From Neorhizobium sp. NCHU2750 (GTDB taxonomy: Bacteria; Pseudomonadota; Alphaproteobacteria; Rhizobiales; Rhizobiaceae), in NCBI RefSeq assembly GCF_003597675.1, contig NZ_CP030827.1, forward strand, positions 1,736,001-1,800,000: a stretch of 64,000 nucleotides of DNA. The letters run 5' to 3'. Below, piece after piece: positions 9,340 to 18,836 of this stretch. Position 1 is the stretch's first letter; each line of letters opens with the position of its first letter. The position numbers were made by a program, and so were the translations under genes. Under the pieces are notes generated by a model. It did not search any database. It saw only the letters and a list, made by a program, of their open reading frames with translations, and was not told the DNA's origin.

Positions 9340-10299
9340 ATGTCGCAGCTCTTTCCGATGATTGACGATGACACAGATTTTGGCAAATGGCGACGCCACC
9401 CGTCGAATTGGCACGGTGCAGTCAGGGCGATTGCTTCCCGCCACAAGCTTTCGACGGTTGATGTCGGCCCTTTCTCCACTGGCACCAATCTGGTCGTCGG
9501 TATTGATGACCGCATCGTACTGAAGCTCTATCCGCCACTCTATAGACGACAGTTCGAGGTAGAGCATCGCGCCCTTGACCAGCTTGCTGGCAAGCTGCGC
9601 ATCACTATTCCGCAGATCGTCGGCAAGGGCGAGATAGATGGATGGGCCTACCTACTGATGACCCGTCTGAACGGTGTGGTTGGGTCATCCGTCTGGCCGG
9701 GCTTGGCCGAGGCCGGTAAGGAGGCTGTGCTCGCCGAGGTCGGTAACACGATTGCCGAGGTTCAGTCCGTTGCACCTGGTCCGATCGCTGATGTCCCTCC
9801 GCGATGGTCGGACCTGATCACAAGACGGATAGCCGAATGTCATGCCTGGCACGCTGCACGCGGGCTTGAGGCGCGGTTCCTGGACGATCTGGACACGATG
9901 CTGGTGGATGCTGGCGTTATCGTCGGAAATGGGCAGCCTGCAGTTATCCTGACAGGAGAATATATCCCGGAAAACTTTCTGCTCGCCGAGATCAACGGTA
10001 AATGGCGGCTCGCCGGCCTATTCGACTTTGGCGACGTCATTATCGGGCCGGCCGATTACGACCTTCTTGGCCCGAGCGCTTTCATGGCCGCCGGAAAGCC
10101 GGGGCGCATGCGGCATTTCCTCATGGGTTACGGCTATGCAATCTCGGATATCGACCAAGAGTGGAAGGATCGCCTGTTCACCCTCATGCTCCTGCATCGA
10201 GCCAGCGACCTTAGAAATGTGGTGATCGACGGCTGGCAGCAGAAGATCGGCCATTTGCGCGATCTCGCCGACCTGATCTGGACGTTGGAAGTTGACTGA
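9340..10299 (+). CDS. APH-family phosphotransferase-like protein with altered catalytic motif
   Basis: 319-aa protein with the aminoglycoside phosphotransferase/choline-kinase-like fold. The start at 9340 has GGGAG five bases upstream. The N-lobe has a nucleotide-loop-like FSTGTNLVV and a lysine in VLKLYP. In the C-lobe the usual HGDxxxxN catalytic loop reads TGEYIPEN (residues about 205-212), so the His and the catalytic Asp are replaced while the Asn is kept. The metal-binding Asp is present in FDFGDVIIGPADYDL (about 229). It may act on a small metabolite, have an altered mechanism, or be non-catalytic. Calling it an antibiotic resistance gene would be unjustified. Transcribed alone between a terminator and convergent moaA. 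Confidence 0.75.
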   Translation: MSQLFPMIDDDTDFGKWRRHPSNWHGAVRAIASRHKLSTVDVGPFSTGTNLVVGIDDRIVLKLYPPLYRRQFEVEHRALDQLAGKLRITIPQIVGKGEIDGWAYLLMTRLNGVVGSSVWPGLAEAGKEAVLAEVGNTIAEVQSVAPGPIADVPPRWSDLITRRIAECHAWHAARGLEARFLDDLDTMLVDAGVIVGNGQPAVILTGEYIPENFLLAEINGKWRLAGLFDFGDVIIGPADYDLLGPSAFMAAGKPGRMRHFLMGYGYAISDIDQEWKDRLFTLMLLHRASDLRNVVIDGWQQKIGHLRDLADLIWTLEVD

Positions 10300-10326
10300 T
10301 CTTGTCAGTGCCACAAGTCCATCACG

Positions 10327-11373
10327 TCACCCGCCGGTGACGCTCATGTGGCGGGCGACGGCGGGGCGCTTGTGGGTGCGGTCGATGATAAAATCATGGC
10401 CCTTCGGCTTGCGGGTGATCGCCTCGTCTATCGCGGATGACAGGTGGTCGTCATCGGGCGAGGCGCGCAGCGCCGTCCTCAGATCGGCCGCATCGTTCTG
10501 GCCGAGGCACATGTAGAGCGTGCCGGTGCAGGTAAGGCGCACCCGGTTGCAGCTCTCGCAGAAATTATGCGTCATCGGCGTGATGAAGCCAAGGCGCCCG
10601 CCGGTCTCCTTCACCTCGACATAGCGGGCAGGGCCGCCGGTCATATAGGGGATGTCGGCAAGCGCAAACTGCTTCCCGAGCGTCGCACGCAGCTCCGACA
10701 GCGGCAGATAGCGGTCGGTGCGATCCTCTTCGATCTCGCCCATCGGCATGGTCTCGATCAGCGTCAGGTCCATGCCGCGGCCATGGGCGAAGCGGATCAT
10801 GTCGGGGATTTCCGCCTCGTTGAAGTCCTTCAGCGCAACCGCGTTGAGCTTTATGTGGATGCCGGCCTTCTGGGCCGCATCGATGCCTTCCATCACCTTG
10901 GAGAAATCGCCCCAGCGGGTGATCGTCTTGAATTTTTGCGGATCGAGCGTATCGAGCGAGACGTTGATGCGGCGCACGCCGTTGTCATGCAGTTGCTGCG
11001 CATAACGGGCAAGCTGCGAGCCATTCGTCGTCAGCGTCAGTTCGTCGAGCCGGCCGGCGGCGACATGCTTTCCGAGCGCCTCCACCAGGAACATGATATT
11101 CTTGCGCACCAGCGGTTCGCCGCCCGTCAGGCGCAGCTTGCGCACCCCCTTGGCGATGAAGGCCGAACAGAGCCGGCCGAGTTCCTCCAGCGTCAGAAGG
11201 TCCTTCTTCGGCAGAAAAGTCATGTTTTCTGCCATGCAATAGGTGCAGCGGAAATCGCAGCGGTCGGTCACGGAGACGCGAAGATAGGTGACGGAGCGAC
11301 CGAAAGGATCGATCATCGGCGCCAGCGCGGACGTCCGGCTGCTCATCAAGGGCGGTATCACGATGGAATTCAC
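10327..11373 (-). CDS. moaA: GTP 3',8-cyclase MoaA (radical SAM, molybdenum cofactor step 1)
   Basis: Catalyses the radical-SAM rearrangement of GTP to 3',8-cyclo-GTP, used with MoaC to make cyclic pyranopterin monophosphate. The N-terminal cluster motif is CDFRCTYC (CxxxCxxC), followed by [11 protein letters not shown]. The C-terminal substrate cluster is [12 protein letters not shown] with a further Cys in LYMCLG. The chain ends in the functionally important Gly-Gly. I chose the GTG at 11373 (MNSIVIPPL) because GGAG lies nine bases upstream, giving 348 aa, the usual length. The longer in-frame extension is not MoaA-like. It works with the mobA-mobB products encoded nearby. Confidence 0.95.
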   Translation of the reverse strand: MNSIVIPPLMSSRTSALAPMIDPFGRSVTYLRVSVTDRCDFRCTYCMAENMTFLPKKDLLTLEELGRLCSAFIAKGVRKLRLTGGEPLVRKNIMFLVEALGKHVAAGRLDELTLTTNGSQLARYAQQLHDNGVRRINVSLDTLDPQKFKTITRWGDFSKVMEGIDAAQKAGIHIKLNAVALKDFNEAEIPDMIRFAHGRGMDLTLIETMPMGEIEEDRTDRYLPLSELRATLGKQFALADIPYMTGGPARYVEVKETGGRLGFITPMTHNFCESCNRVRLTCTGTLYMCLGQNDAADLRTALRASPDDDHLSSAIDEAITRKPKGHDFIIDRTHKRPAVARHMSVTGG

Positions 11374-11512
11374 GTCGTTATTCTCCTGCCCATCGAATCT
11401 GGTGACTGACCTGACGAACGTCAAGCACGAGACGACAGGCCGAGGGAGTGGGCGGGTTGCAGCGAATTGACGAAATCCATAATCCTGAGACGACGAAATT
11501 GGAAGAGCAGAT

Positions 11513-11899
11513 ATGACCGAAGGTATCGACGAAAGCTGGCCGACCGAATTGCGCGTCTCCGAAGACAAGCGCTCCCTGACCGTAACCTTCGATGACGGCG
11601 GGGTCTTTGTTCTTCCAGCAGAAAGGATGAGGGTCCTGTCGCCCTCGGCGGAAGTGCAGGGCCATGGCCCCGGCCAGAAGGTGACCGTGCCGGGAAAACG
11701 CCTGGTGGCGATCAAAAATATCGTTGCTGCAGGCAATTACGCCGTCCGAATCGCCTTCGATGACGGCCATGACAGCGGCATTTTCACCTGGCGCTACCTG
11801 CGCGAACTGGGCACGGACGGCGACGAGCTGTTTCGGCAATACGAAGAGGAGTTGGCCGCCAAAGGTCTAAGTCGCGATACTGTCGCAAGGTTGCGGTAG
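11513..11899 (+). CDS. DUF971 domain protein (gamma-butyrobetaine hydroxylase-like N-terminal domain)
   Basis: Small cytoplasmic protein, 128 aa, with a single DUF971 domain. The signature is the [16 protein letters not shown] opening, a [12 protein letters not shown] segment, and [25 protein letters not shown] near the C-terminus. The start has GAAGAG eight bases upstream. The domain is found alone in bacteria and fused to dioxygenases or Fe-S assembly factors elsewhere; stand-alone members have no settled function. It is divergent from moaA with about 140 bases between, so they might share a regulatory region. I see no catalytic residues to argue for enzyme activity. Confidence 0.85.
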   Translation: MTEGIDESWPTELRVSEDKRSLTVTFDDGGVFVLPAERMRVLSPSAEVQGHGPGQKVTVPGKRLVAIKNIVAAGNYAVRIAFDDGHDSGIFTWRYLRELGTDGDELFRQYEEELAAKGLSRDTVARLR

Positions 11900-12059
11900 G
11901 CAGAAATCAGAAGGCGACAGGACGGCTGGCGGCTCGATCAATTGCGAGTGAACCGGCGGATCGGCGGCTTCGCCGGACGGGAAAAGGTCGGCCGGCGAAA
12001 GGGTCGCCGGGGAAGAGAATGACGGCAGCAGCATCGGCTGCCGCGCAGGAGGCAGCAAC

Positions 12060-12680
12060 TTGAGTGCATCGAATGGACTGATAACCTCGGTCGAACAGTT
12101 GAAGCAGATCTATGACAGCGTGACCGAGGCTTCCACGGCCAAGGTGACGGCGTCGCTCACGCCAGGCTACCGCCAGATGATCGAGGCTTCGCCCTTCGTG
12201 GCGCTGGCAACCGTCGGTCCCGAAGGCCTCGATTGCTCGCCGCGCGGCGATCTCGGCGGTGTGGTCCGTGTCCGCGACGACGAGACCCTGCTTCTGCCGG
12301 ACTGGCGCGGCAACAACCGCGTTGATTCGCTCATCAATATCGTCCGCGACCCGCGCGTGGCACTGATGTTTCTCGTTCCCGGATCGAACACGACCATGCG
12401 GGTCAATGGCCGCGCCGTCGTCTCCATCGAGCCGTCCTTGCTGGAAAGCTTCGAAATGGATGGCCGGCATCCGCGCACCGTGGCGGTGGTCACCATCAAT
12501 GAGGTCTATTTCCAGTGCGCCCGCGCGCTGATCCGCTCCGATCTGTGGAATGCCGAGCGTTTTGTCGATCCGAAGAGCCTGCCGACACCCGGCCAGATGC
12601 TGCAGGCGGCCAAGGCGGATTTCGACCGCGAGACCTATGATCGCGAATGGCCTGCACGTGCAGCCAAGACAATGTGGTGA
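12060..12680 (+). CDS. Pyridoxamine 5'-phosphate oxidase-like FMN-binding protein (MSMEG_1061 type)
   Basis: 206 aa. A split-barrel flavin-binding fold is indicated by PFVALATVGPEGLDCSPRGD, LLPDWRGNNRVDSL and the following DPRVALMFLVPG segment, the order seen in MSMEG_1061-family PNPOx-like proteins. The start is a TTG at 12060 with an excellent AGGAGG seven bases upstream (12047-12052); no ATG fits. The C-terminal tail includes an FQCARAL motif conserved in this subgroup. The likely role is FMN- or F420-dependent reduction or detoxification, but the substrate is unknown. It ends at a UUCG-loop terminator. Confidence 0.85.
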   Translation: MSASNGLITSVEQLKQIYDSVTEASTAKVTASLTPGYRQMIEASPFVALATVGPEGLDCSPRGDLGGVVRVRDDETLLLPDWRGNNRVDSLINIVRDPRVALMFLVPGSNTTMRVNGRAVVSIEPSLLESFEMDGRHPRTVAVVTINEVYFQCARALIRSDLWNAERFVDPKSLPTPGQMLQAAKADFDRETYDREWPARAAKTMW

Positions 12681-12688
12681 GAAATAAG

Positions 12689-12708
12689 CGCCGGCCTTCG
12701 GGCTGGCG
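12689..12708 (+). terminator. UUCG-loop hairpin after the PNPOx-like gene
   Basis: Stem cgccggcc / ggctggcg (one G-U pair) closed by a TTCG tetraloop. There is little T run afterwards. Confidence 0.55.
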
Positions 12709-12722
12709 AGGGGGAAGGAAGA

Positions 12723-12741
12723 GGCAGGCCGATGGCCTGCC
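12723..12741 (-). terminator. Hairpin at the 3' end of the diguanylate cyclase gene
   Basis: Stem ggcaggcc / ggcctgcc with a 3-base loop lies immediately after the stop of the minus-strand gene at 12743. Confidence 0.5.
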
Positions 12742-12742
12742 C

Positions 12743-13813
12743 TTACTTCTTGTAGATCAGCCAGTTCTTGCTGATGTAATGGTTCTTCATGCTCTCTTCG
12801 AAGAACACGGTGCGGTTTCGGCCGCTGTTCTTGGCGTAATAGAGCGCCGCATCCGATTGGGCATAGAGTTCGCCCGGGTCGGCGGCCTGCACGGCCATCG
12901 AATAGCCGAGCGAGATCGTTACCGGCCCGTAATTCACTCCCGAACGGGAATTGCGGAAGATGCGCGTCTCGAGGGCTCGACGCACCCGCTCGCAGATCAC
13001 CATGACCTCGTCCGGCGTATTGCCTTCGACCAGGATGGCGAATTCTTCGCCGCCGGTGCGGGCGACGAACACATCCTTGCGGACGTTGGCACGCAACACC
13101 GAGGCAACGGTCGCGAGGATCTTGTCGCCGACCGGATGGCCGTAATTGTCGTTGATCTTCTTGAAATTGTCGATGTCGGCCAGCACCAGCGCGGTGAGCG
13201 GCAGCGCGGTCTGGTTGTCGAAGGACAGTGCCAGCCGCTCGTCGAATGCGCGCCGGTTGGCAAGCCGCGTCAATGAGTCGGTATTGGCGATCCGCTTGTA
13301 CTCGTCGAGTTCGCGCCGCACCTGATCCATCTCATTGGAGCGCTGGACCATGTCGTCGACGGTCTTCTCCCCATGCGCCATCTTGTCGTCCGTCGCCTGG
13401 TGGAGGAGACTGATGGCGCTGCGGATGATGTCCGTCGAGAAACTGTTCTTCGAATTGATGCGCGCGGCTGTCTCGCCGAGCAACTTGCCGTAGCTCTCAA
13501 GCGAGTTCTGCTCTTGCCGTAAAAGCTTTAACAGCGCATCGAGTTCCCCCAGGATGCGATCGTTCGCCTTTTCTATGACGGCAGCCTGCGGCGCGCCAAG
13601 ATAGCGCTCTGAAATCGCATCCAGATCTTCCTGCGACGCACGGCTGCCCAATGCAGCAAGATCGCGCGTCAGATCAGGATTGGACCCGATATAGGCTTCG
13701 TAAAAAAGCTGATAGTTTCTCGGTATGGGCGATACGCCCATTGATCGCACCGCATAAATAATCTGCCCCATCAGATCACCGGAATGCGGCTTCGATGCAG
13801 ATACCGTCGTCAT
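12743..13813 (-). CDS. GGDEF-domain diguanylate cyclase
   Basis: Cytoplasmic protein of 356 aa that likely makes cyclic di-GMP. Residues about 1-165 are helical with no membrane segment and resemble the N-terminal sensory region of soluble GGDEF proteins in rhizobia. A coiled linker (about 155-175) leads into the GGDEF domain beginning at DSLTRLANRRAF (about 179). The active-site loop reads RTGGEEFAIL (GGEEF at 254-258), a competent variant. The usual RxxD inhibitory site five residues upstream is not in register (NVRKD, one residue off), so product feedback may be weak. The start at 13813 is chosen for GGGGG upstream. Monocistronic, preceded by an AT-rich intergenic region. Confidence 0.9.
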   Translation of the reverse strand: MTTVSASKPHSGDLMGQIIYAVRSMGVSPIPRNYQLFYEAYIGSNPDLTRDLAALGSRASQEDLDAISERYLGAPQAAVIEKANDRILGELDALLKLLRQEQNSLESYGKLLGETAARINSKNSFSTDIIRSAISLLHQATDDKMAHGEKTVDDMVQRSNEMDQVRRELDEYKRIANTDSLTRLANRRAFDERLALSFDNQTALPLTALVLADIDNFKKINDNYGHPVGDKILATVASVLRANVRKDVFVARTGGEEFAILVEGNTPDEVMVICERVRRALETRIFRNSRSGVNYGPVTISLGYSMAVQAADPGELYAQSDAALYYAKNSGRNRTVFFEESMKNHYISKNWLIYKK

Positions 13814-14048
13814 CGACGACCCCCAGTTAGACCCCACTACACTGAATAGCTCGAATTCTTAGATTAAAAGTGTTCGAAAAGAATTAAGCTTTTATTCTCG
13901 AAACCTTCTTCGGCACAGCCCGAGAAAGATTTCATGACTGCTAAAACCCTTAATTACACAATGAGATGGGAGATAAAATACTATTGTATTAAAAATTTGA
14001 AATTTAGTACGTAATACGCCCTATACGGGAATTTTGCGGTATCAGGTA
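13814..14048. other. AT-rich intergenic region upstream of the diguanylate cyclase
   Basis: This is one of the most AT-rich stretches in the window (for example tattaaaaatttgaaattta near 13986-14007). It probably contains the promoter of the minus-strand cyclase gene. No ORF or RNA fold was recognised. Confidence 0.4.
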
Positions 14049-14080
14049 ACCGCGTTCCGGCGATGGGCACGGAACGCGGT
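14049..14080 (-). terminator. Hairpin downstream of fumC
   Basis: Stem accgcgttccg / cggaacgcggt, 11 bp with a 10-base loop, lies 19 bases after the fumC stop. It has no T run on the minus strand, so it may be a 3'-end stabiliser as much as a terminator. Confidence 0.5.
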
Positions 14081-14098
14081 GTCCGATCCTAGACGGCT

Positions 14099-15490
14099 TT
14101 ACTTCGGTCCGATCATGTTTTCGGGACGGACATACTGATCGAATTCTTCGTTTGTCAGGTATCCGCCGCCGACGGCCTCGTCACGCAGCGTCGTGCCGTT
14201 CTTGTGGGCCGTCTTGGCGATCTTGGCGCAGATGTCGTAACCGAGCTTTGAATTCAAGGCGGTGACCAGCATCAGCGAGTTTTCGACACCCTTCTTGATA
14301 TTGTCCTCGCGGGCCTCGATGCCGACGACGCAATTGTCGGTGAAGGAAACGGCCGCATCGCCGAGCAACTGCACCGACTGCAGGAAGTTGTAGGCCATCA
14401 TCGGATTATAGACGTTGAGCTCGAAATGGCCCTGGCTGCCGGCAAAGCTGAGTGCTGCGTGGTTGCCGAAGATGTGGGCGCAGACCTGCGTCATCGCTTC
14501 CGACTGGGTCGGATTGACCTTGCCCGGCATGATCGACGAACCCGGCTCGTTTTCCGGCAGCGACAGTTCGCCGAGGCCGGCGCGCGGGCCGGAGCCGAGG
14601 AAGCGGATGTCGTTGGCAATCTTGAAGCAGGCGGCCGCGGCGGCATTGATCGCGCCATGGGCGAAGACCATCGAATCGTGCGAGGCGAGTGCTTCGAACT
14701 TGTTCGGCGCCGTGACGAAGGGCAGGCCGGTGATCTTGGAGATTTCCTCGGCGACCTTCTCGGCAAAGCCGATCGGCGCGTTGAGGCCGGTCCCGACGGC
14801 AGTGCCGCCCTGGGCAAGCTTGGAAAGTGCGGGCAGCGTCAGTTCGATATTGGCGATCGCCGAAGCGACCTGGGCCGCATAGCCGGAAAATTCCTGACCG
14901 AGCGTCAGCGGCGTCGCATCCTGTGTGTGGGTGCGGCCGATCTTGATGATGTGGCTGAAGGCCTTGACCTTGACCTCAAGCGCCTCGTGCAGGTGCTTGA
15001 GCGACGGGATGAGGTGACGCACGATCGTCTCGACGCAAGCGATATGCATGGCCGTCGGATAGGTGTCGTTCGACGACTGGCTCATGTTGACGTGATCGTT
15101 CGGGTGAACCGGCTTCTTGGAGCCCATCACGCCGCCGAGCATCTCGATCGCCCGGTTGGAGATCACTTCATTGGCATTCATGTTCGACTGCGTGCCGGAA
15201 CCGGTCTGCCAGACGACGAGCGGAAAATGATCGTTGAGCTTGCCGTCGATGACTTCCTGGGCCGCGTCGATGATCGCCTTGCCGACATCTGGCTTCAGTC
15301 CGGCGAGTTCCATATTGGCGCGGGCGGCTGCCTGCTTGACGATGCCGAGTGCGCGCACGACGGCGAGCGGCTGCTTTTCCCAGCCAATCTTGAAATTGCC
15401 GAGCGAGCGCTGTGCCTGTGCACCCCAGTAACGGTCGCTGGCAACCTCGATCGGGCCAAATGTGTCGGTTTCGGTGCGGGTCGATGCCAT
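14099..15490 (-). CDS. fumC: Class II fumarate hydratase
   Basis: Interconverts fumarate and L-malate in the TCA cycle as a homotetramer without an Fe-S cluster. Its 463 aa is the family length. Diagnostic stretches are [12 protein letters not shown] (about 98-109), [29 protein letters not shown], and the signature loop [16 protein letters not shown] (about 317-332) carrying the catalytic serine. The start [16 protein letters not shown] is preceded by GGGAGAAAAGG. Monocistronic, transcribed toward the diguanylate cyclase gene. Confidence 0.97.
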   Translation of the reverse strand: MASTRTETDTFGPIEVASDRYWGAQAQRSLGNFKIGWEKQPLAVVRALGIVKQAAARANMELAGLKPDVGKAIIDAAQEVIDGKLNDHFPLVVWQTGSGTQSNMNANEVISNRAIEMLGGVMGSKKPVHPNDHVNMSQSSNDTYPTAMHIACVETIVRHLIPSLKHLHEALEVKVKAFSHIIKIGRTHTQDATPLTLGQEFSGYAAQVASAIANIELTLPALSKLAQGGTAVGTGLNAPIGFAEKVAEEISKITGLPFVTAPNKFEALASHDSMVFAHGAINAAAAACFKIANDIRFLGSGPRAGLGELSLPENEPGSSIMPGKVNPTQSEAMTQVCAHIFGNHAALSFAGSQGHFELNVYNPMMAYNFLQSVQLLGDAAVSFTDNCVVGIEAREDNIKKGVENSLMLVTALNSKLGYDICAKIAKTAHKNGTTLRDEAVGGGYLTNEEFDQYVRPENMIGPK

Positions 15491-15892
15491 GTCGCTGCCT
15501 TTTCTCCCTGATCTCTCGCCGGCGGCACGCCCTTGACAGTATAGAAGGGCCGCAGACTGCGTCGGCGCGGCGCATTACTATACGATTGCCGGGCGTCCGC
15601 AAGCGGCCCTGCGGCCTTTTTGCGCGCACGGATACGTGTCCTCAATGACACGCTCGAAGCTTTTGTGAGCCGCTCGCTCAAGCTGCTGTGATCTCTAAAT
15701 GTCGCGCGTCAGTAAAAAATTAACCAATAAATTCTTAACCTTTGCCCCGTGCGGTGCGTCGCTTATTTTTGTTCGCTGGAACCGAGATGTGAACGGCCGT
15801 TTTCTTTTCATCTTTCGCGCGATCGGCTAGATGGCGTGATATTGAATTCGACGCCGCGATAAAGACGCGGACGCAAGGTCACGGGGACTACA
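15491..15892. promoter_or_regulatory. Divergent intergenic region between fumC and the L,D-transpeptidase gene
   Basis: 402 bases with no credible gene. The half nearer the transpeptidase is AT-rich and holds two TTAACC hexamers on the plus strand (about 15720 and 15735). These resemble CtrA half-sites, but the spacing does not match the TTAA-N7-TTAAC consensus. Promoters for both genes must be here; I cannot place them confidently. Confidence 0.4.
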
Positions 15893-17911
15893 TTGCAGCA
15901 CACAAACAAGAAGACATCGGTCGCTCTCGCGCTCTTGTCGGGTATATCCATTTTCGCCGGCGCGGTCGCCCCGGCCAATGCTATGTCGCTCATGGATTTT
16001 CTGCGTGGCGGTCCGGGTAACCGGAGCGGCGCCTCGCAGGCAAACGTAAAGCCGCAGGAGCCGGCACCGAGCGAGCGTGCGCTTGCCGATCCCGAGCCTT
16101 TGCCGAAGGTCGCCGGCCCGCGTTACTATACCTACAAGGCTGATAGCGAGCGTCTGGTCAAATCAGCGGCTTTCGCATCGAGCCCGCTGCACGGGCTGGC
16201 TGATGCCAGGGTGACTGCTCCCAACGATATCGCGGCGGCGCTCGAAGCCTATTACGCCAAGGCGCAGGCACCGCTCTGGGTGTCTCAGGGCGACCTCAAT
16301 GACAAGGCAAAGGCTGTGCTGGCCCTGCTCGCCAAGGCCGACGACTATGGCCTCGACCCGGCCGATTATGCCGTCACGCCTCCCGCGCTGACAACGGCAA
16401 GCGTCACGCCGGCCGCAACCCCGGCCGCGGCGGATGCGGGCTCGACCAACGCTCCGGCAACCGATGTTGCAGCCGTCACCGGCAGCACCACCGACGCCGG
16501 CGCCCAGCCGGCTGCCGCAGCCCAGCCCGCTACAACTCAGCCCGCCACTGCAGCTCAGCCGGATTCCGCTGCGCCCGCGCAGCCAGCCACGGCTTCGGCA
16601 CCGAACCACGAACAGGCGCTGATGCAGTTCGAACTGGCGCTTTCGGGCAAGGTCATGATGTTCGCGCAGGACATGGTCCGCGGCCGTCTCGATCCGAACC
16701 GGATTTCCGGCTATCACGATTTCAAGCGCAAGGACGTCAACCTTGCCCAGGTGATCAATTCGGCCGCAACCGAAGCCGATGCCTCCACCTATCTCGCCGG
16801 GCTTGCTCCCTCGGGACCGGACTTCCTGGCATTGAAGGCCGAACTCGCCAAGCTCAAGGCTGAGGCTGTCGATTCCGGCGATCAGGTCGCACTTCCGGAT
16901 GCGATGCTGCTCAAGCCCGGCAACAGCAGCGCCGATCTGCCGAGCGTTATCGCGGCAATCCAGAAGAAGGGCTCCGAGGCGCTCAGGACCGAGCATGCCG
17001 CAACCTTCGCCGCCTACCAGAAGACGCCGGACTACACGCCGGAACTGGTCGATGTCGTGAAATCCTACCAGACCGAAGTCGGCCTGAAGGCTGATGGCGT
17101 CATCGGCAACGCGACGCTTCGCAAGATGGCTGGCCACAGCGCCCAGGAAAAGATCCAGAAGGTCATCGTCGCCATGGAACAGGCCCGCTGGCTGCCTGCG
17201 GATCTCGGCCAGCGCTACGTCTTCATCAACCAGGCGGCCTTCCGCGTCTATTATCACGAGCACGGCGCCGAACAGTTCTCCATGCGTGCGGTCGTCGGCG
17301 CCAAGGCGCACCAGACCTTCTTCTTCGAGAACATGATCCAGACCGTCGAATTCAATCCCTATTGGGGCGTTCCGCAGTCGATCATCGTCAACGAAATGCT
17401 GCCGAAGCTGCGCCAGGACCCGAGCTATCTCGACCGCACCGGTTACGAAGTGGCCGTCAACGGCAAGGTCATGCCGTCGTCGCAGGTCAACTGGTTCGGC
17501 TCGACCCAGAACATCTCCGTGCGCCAGCCGCCGTCGAGCGACAACGCGCTGGGCGACCTGAAGATCCTCTTCCCCAACGTCCATGCGATCTACATGCATG
17601 ACACGCCGTCGAAGAGCTTCTTCCAGCGCGACATGCGCGCGCTCAGCCATGGCTGCGTGCGCCTGCAGGAACCGCGAAAGATGGCTGCCGCCGTGCTCGG
17701 AATCAGCCAGGATCAGGTGGATGCGGAGATTGCCGGCGGCAAGAATGTTGCCGAGAAGGTAACGGCCAAGATCCCGGTCTACGTGGCCTATTTCACTGCT
17801 TGGCCGAACAAGGACGGCGCGATCGAATATTTCGATGACGTCTATGATCGTGACGCCGCAACGCTGAAGGCTCTGGACACAACGACCAAGGCTCGGTCGG
17901 AAAATATCTGA
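15893..17911 (+). CDS. Periplasmic L,D-transpeptidase, YcbB-like (peptidoglycan cross-linking)
   Basis: 672-aa exported enzyme expected to form 3-3 cross-links in peptidoglycan, the dominant cross-link type in polar-growing Rhizobiales. The TTG start at 15893 is supported by CGGGGA upstream and by the signal peptide it opens (MQHTNKKTSVALALLSGISI, cleavage near ANA). An Ala/Pro/Gln-rich low-complexity insert lies at about 165-240. A peptidoglycan-binding repeat follows at about 383-408 (YTPELVDVVKSYQ, LKADGVIGNATLRKM). The YkuD catalytic domain at about 435-640 contains HDTPSKSFF and the active-site motif SHGCVRL with Cys588. The YcbB layout (scaffold, PG-binding domain, catalytic domain) fits. 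The low-complexity insert is unusual within a scaffold domain. Confidence 0.9.
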   Translation: MQHTNKKTSVALALLSGISIFAGAVAPANAMSLMDFLRGGPGNRSGASQANVKPQEPAPSERALADPEPLPKVAGPRYYTYKADSERLVKSAAFASSPLHGLADARVTAPNDIAAALEAYYAKAQAPLWVSQGDLNDKAKAVLALLAKADDYGLDPADYAVTPPALTTASVTPAATPAAADAGSTNAPATDVAAVTGSTTDAGAQPAAAAQPATTQPATAAQPDSAAPAQPATASAPNHEQALMQFELALSGKVMMFAQDMVRGRLDPNRISGYHDFKRKDVNLAQVINSAATEADASTYLAGLAPSGPDFLALKAELAKLKAEAVDSGDQVALPDAMLLKPGNSSADLPSVIAAIQKKGSEALRTEHAATFAAYQKTPDYTPELVDVVKSYQTEVGLKADGVIGNATLRKMAGHSAQEKIQKVIVAMEQARWLPADLGQRYVFINQAAFRVYYHEHGAEQFSMRAVVGAKAHQTFFFENMIQTVEFNPYWGVPQSIIVNEMLPKLRQDPSYLDRTGYEVAVNGKVMPSSQVNWFGSTQNISVRQPPSSDNALGDLKILFPNVHAIYMHDTPSKSFFQRDMRALSHGCVRLQEPRKMAAAVLGISQDQVDAEIAGGKNVAEKVTAKIPVYVAYFTAWPNKDGAIEYFDDVYDRDAATLKALDTTTKARSENI

Positions 17912-17937
17912 TCGGCTTTCAAATCGAATGCAGGGAG

Positions 17938-17957
17938 AGGCGGCCTTCGGGCCGCCT
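17938..17957. terminator. Bidirectional UUCG-loop terminator
   Basis: Perfect stem aggcggcc / ggccgcct closed by TTCG, between the convergent L,D-transpeptidase and gph genes. Confidence 0.7.
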
Positions 17958-17965
17958 CATCCGTT

Positions 17966-18655
17966 TCAGGACGATACTTTCGACGATGCCAGCAGTTCCT
18001 TCGCCATGTCGACCGTGAATTCGTTGAAATGGCTGATGACACGGCTCGGCGAAAGACTTGCGACGGGCACATCCGAATAGCCGAAATCGACGGCGATCGA
18101 TGGAATGCCGGCATTCTTGGCCGCGAGGATGTCGTTGATGCTGTCGCCGACCATCAGCGACTGTTTCGGGTCGCCGCCGGCTCGTTCGATCGTGCCGAGA
18201 ATATGGCCGGCATCCGGCTTGCGCACCGCAAACGTATCACCGCCGGTCGTTGCCGCAAAGTGGCCGGAAAGGCCGAGCTTTTCAAGCAGCGGGACAGCCA
18301 GTTCCTCCGCCTTGTTGGTGCACACCGCGAGCGTCATGCCGGCGGCCGAGAGCCGTTCCAGGCAGGCGACGACGCCGTCGAAGGGCCGGCTCTTGCCCGG
18401 CATATGCGCGTGGTAGTGCTTGATGAAGTGTGCAAACAGCGCCTCGGCCTGAACGTCGTCGAGCGTAACCTTGCGCAGGTCGAAGGCGCGTTTGATCATC
18501 ATCCTCGCGCCCTGGCCGACGAGATGGGTGAGATCGTCGAACGTCACGGGCGCAAGACCGACTGTCGAGATCGTATCGTTGAGGCTGTCGATCAGGTCCG
18601 GCGCGGTATCGATCAGGGTGCCGTCGAGGTCGAAGATGACGAGGGGGGAAGTCAC
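17966..18655 (-). CDS. gph: Phosphoglycolate phosphatase (HAD family)
   Basis: HAD-superfamily hydrolase of 229 aa that removes phosphate from 2-phosphoglycolate. Motif I is FDLDGTLID at residues about 8-16. Motif II is the threonine in VCTNK. Motif III/IV is KPDAGHI followed by MVGDSINDILAAKNAG. The alpha-helical cap between motifs I and II is of the Gph/PGP type. Stand-alone Gph assignment rests on length and overall pattern; other HAD phosphatases of this subfamily have overlapping substrates. It is divergent from rpiA (about 180 bases apart), a common rhizobial arrangement as far as I recall. Confidence 0.9.
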   Translation of the reverse strand: MTSPLVIFDLDGTLIDTAPDLIDSLNDTISTVGLAPVTFDDLTHLVGQGARMMIKRAFDLRKVTLDDVQAEALFAHFIKHYHAHMPGKSRPFDGVVACLERLSAAGMTLAVCTNKAEELAVPLLEKLGLSGHFAATTGGDTFAVRKPDAGHILGTIERAGGDPKQSLMVGDSINDILAAKNAGIPSIAVDFGYSDVPVASLSPSRVISHFNEFTVDMAKELLASSKVSS

Positions 18656-18836
18656 GGGTTGCTACCTCACTTCTGCTGCTTCGGATAAGGCTTCCGGTTA
18701 AGCATGCTGCGCCTCTGTTGGGAACCCTTCGATAACCTCGGCGCCGCACTGCGAGAAACCTCGGCAGGGGGCTTCCGCTTCCCATTTGAGGCGTGTAAAC
18801 AGCGGAGCGACTGAAACAGCGGGGAGAGAGTGGCGC

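Noticed and set aside
9340..10299. Reading the APH-like protein as an aminoglycoside resistance enzyme.
   Set aside because: The catalytic loop is altered and there is no resistance context or mobile element. The family includes many metabolic kinases.
15719..15740. Two TTAACC hexamers before the L,D-transpeptidase gene as a CtrA box.
   Set aside because: The spacing does not fit TTAA-N7-TTAAC. Such hexamers are common in AT-rich intergenic DNA.
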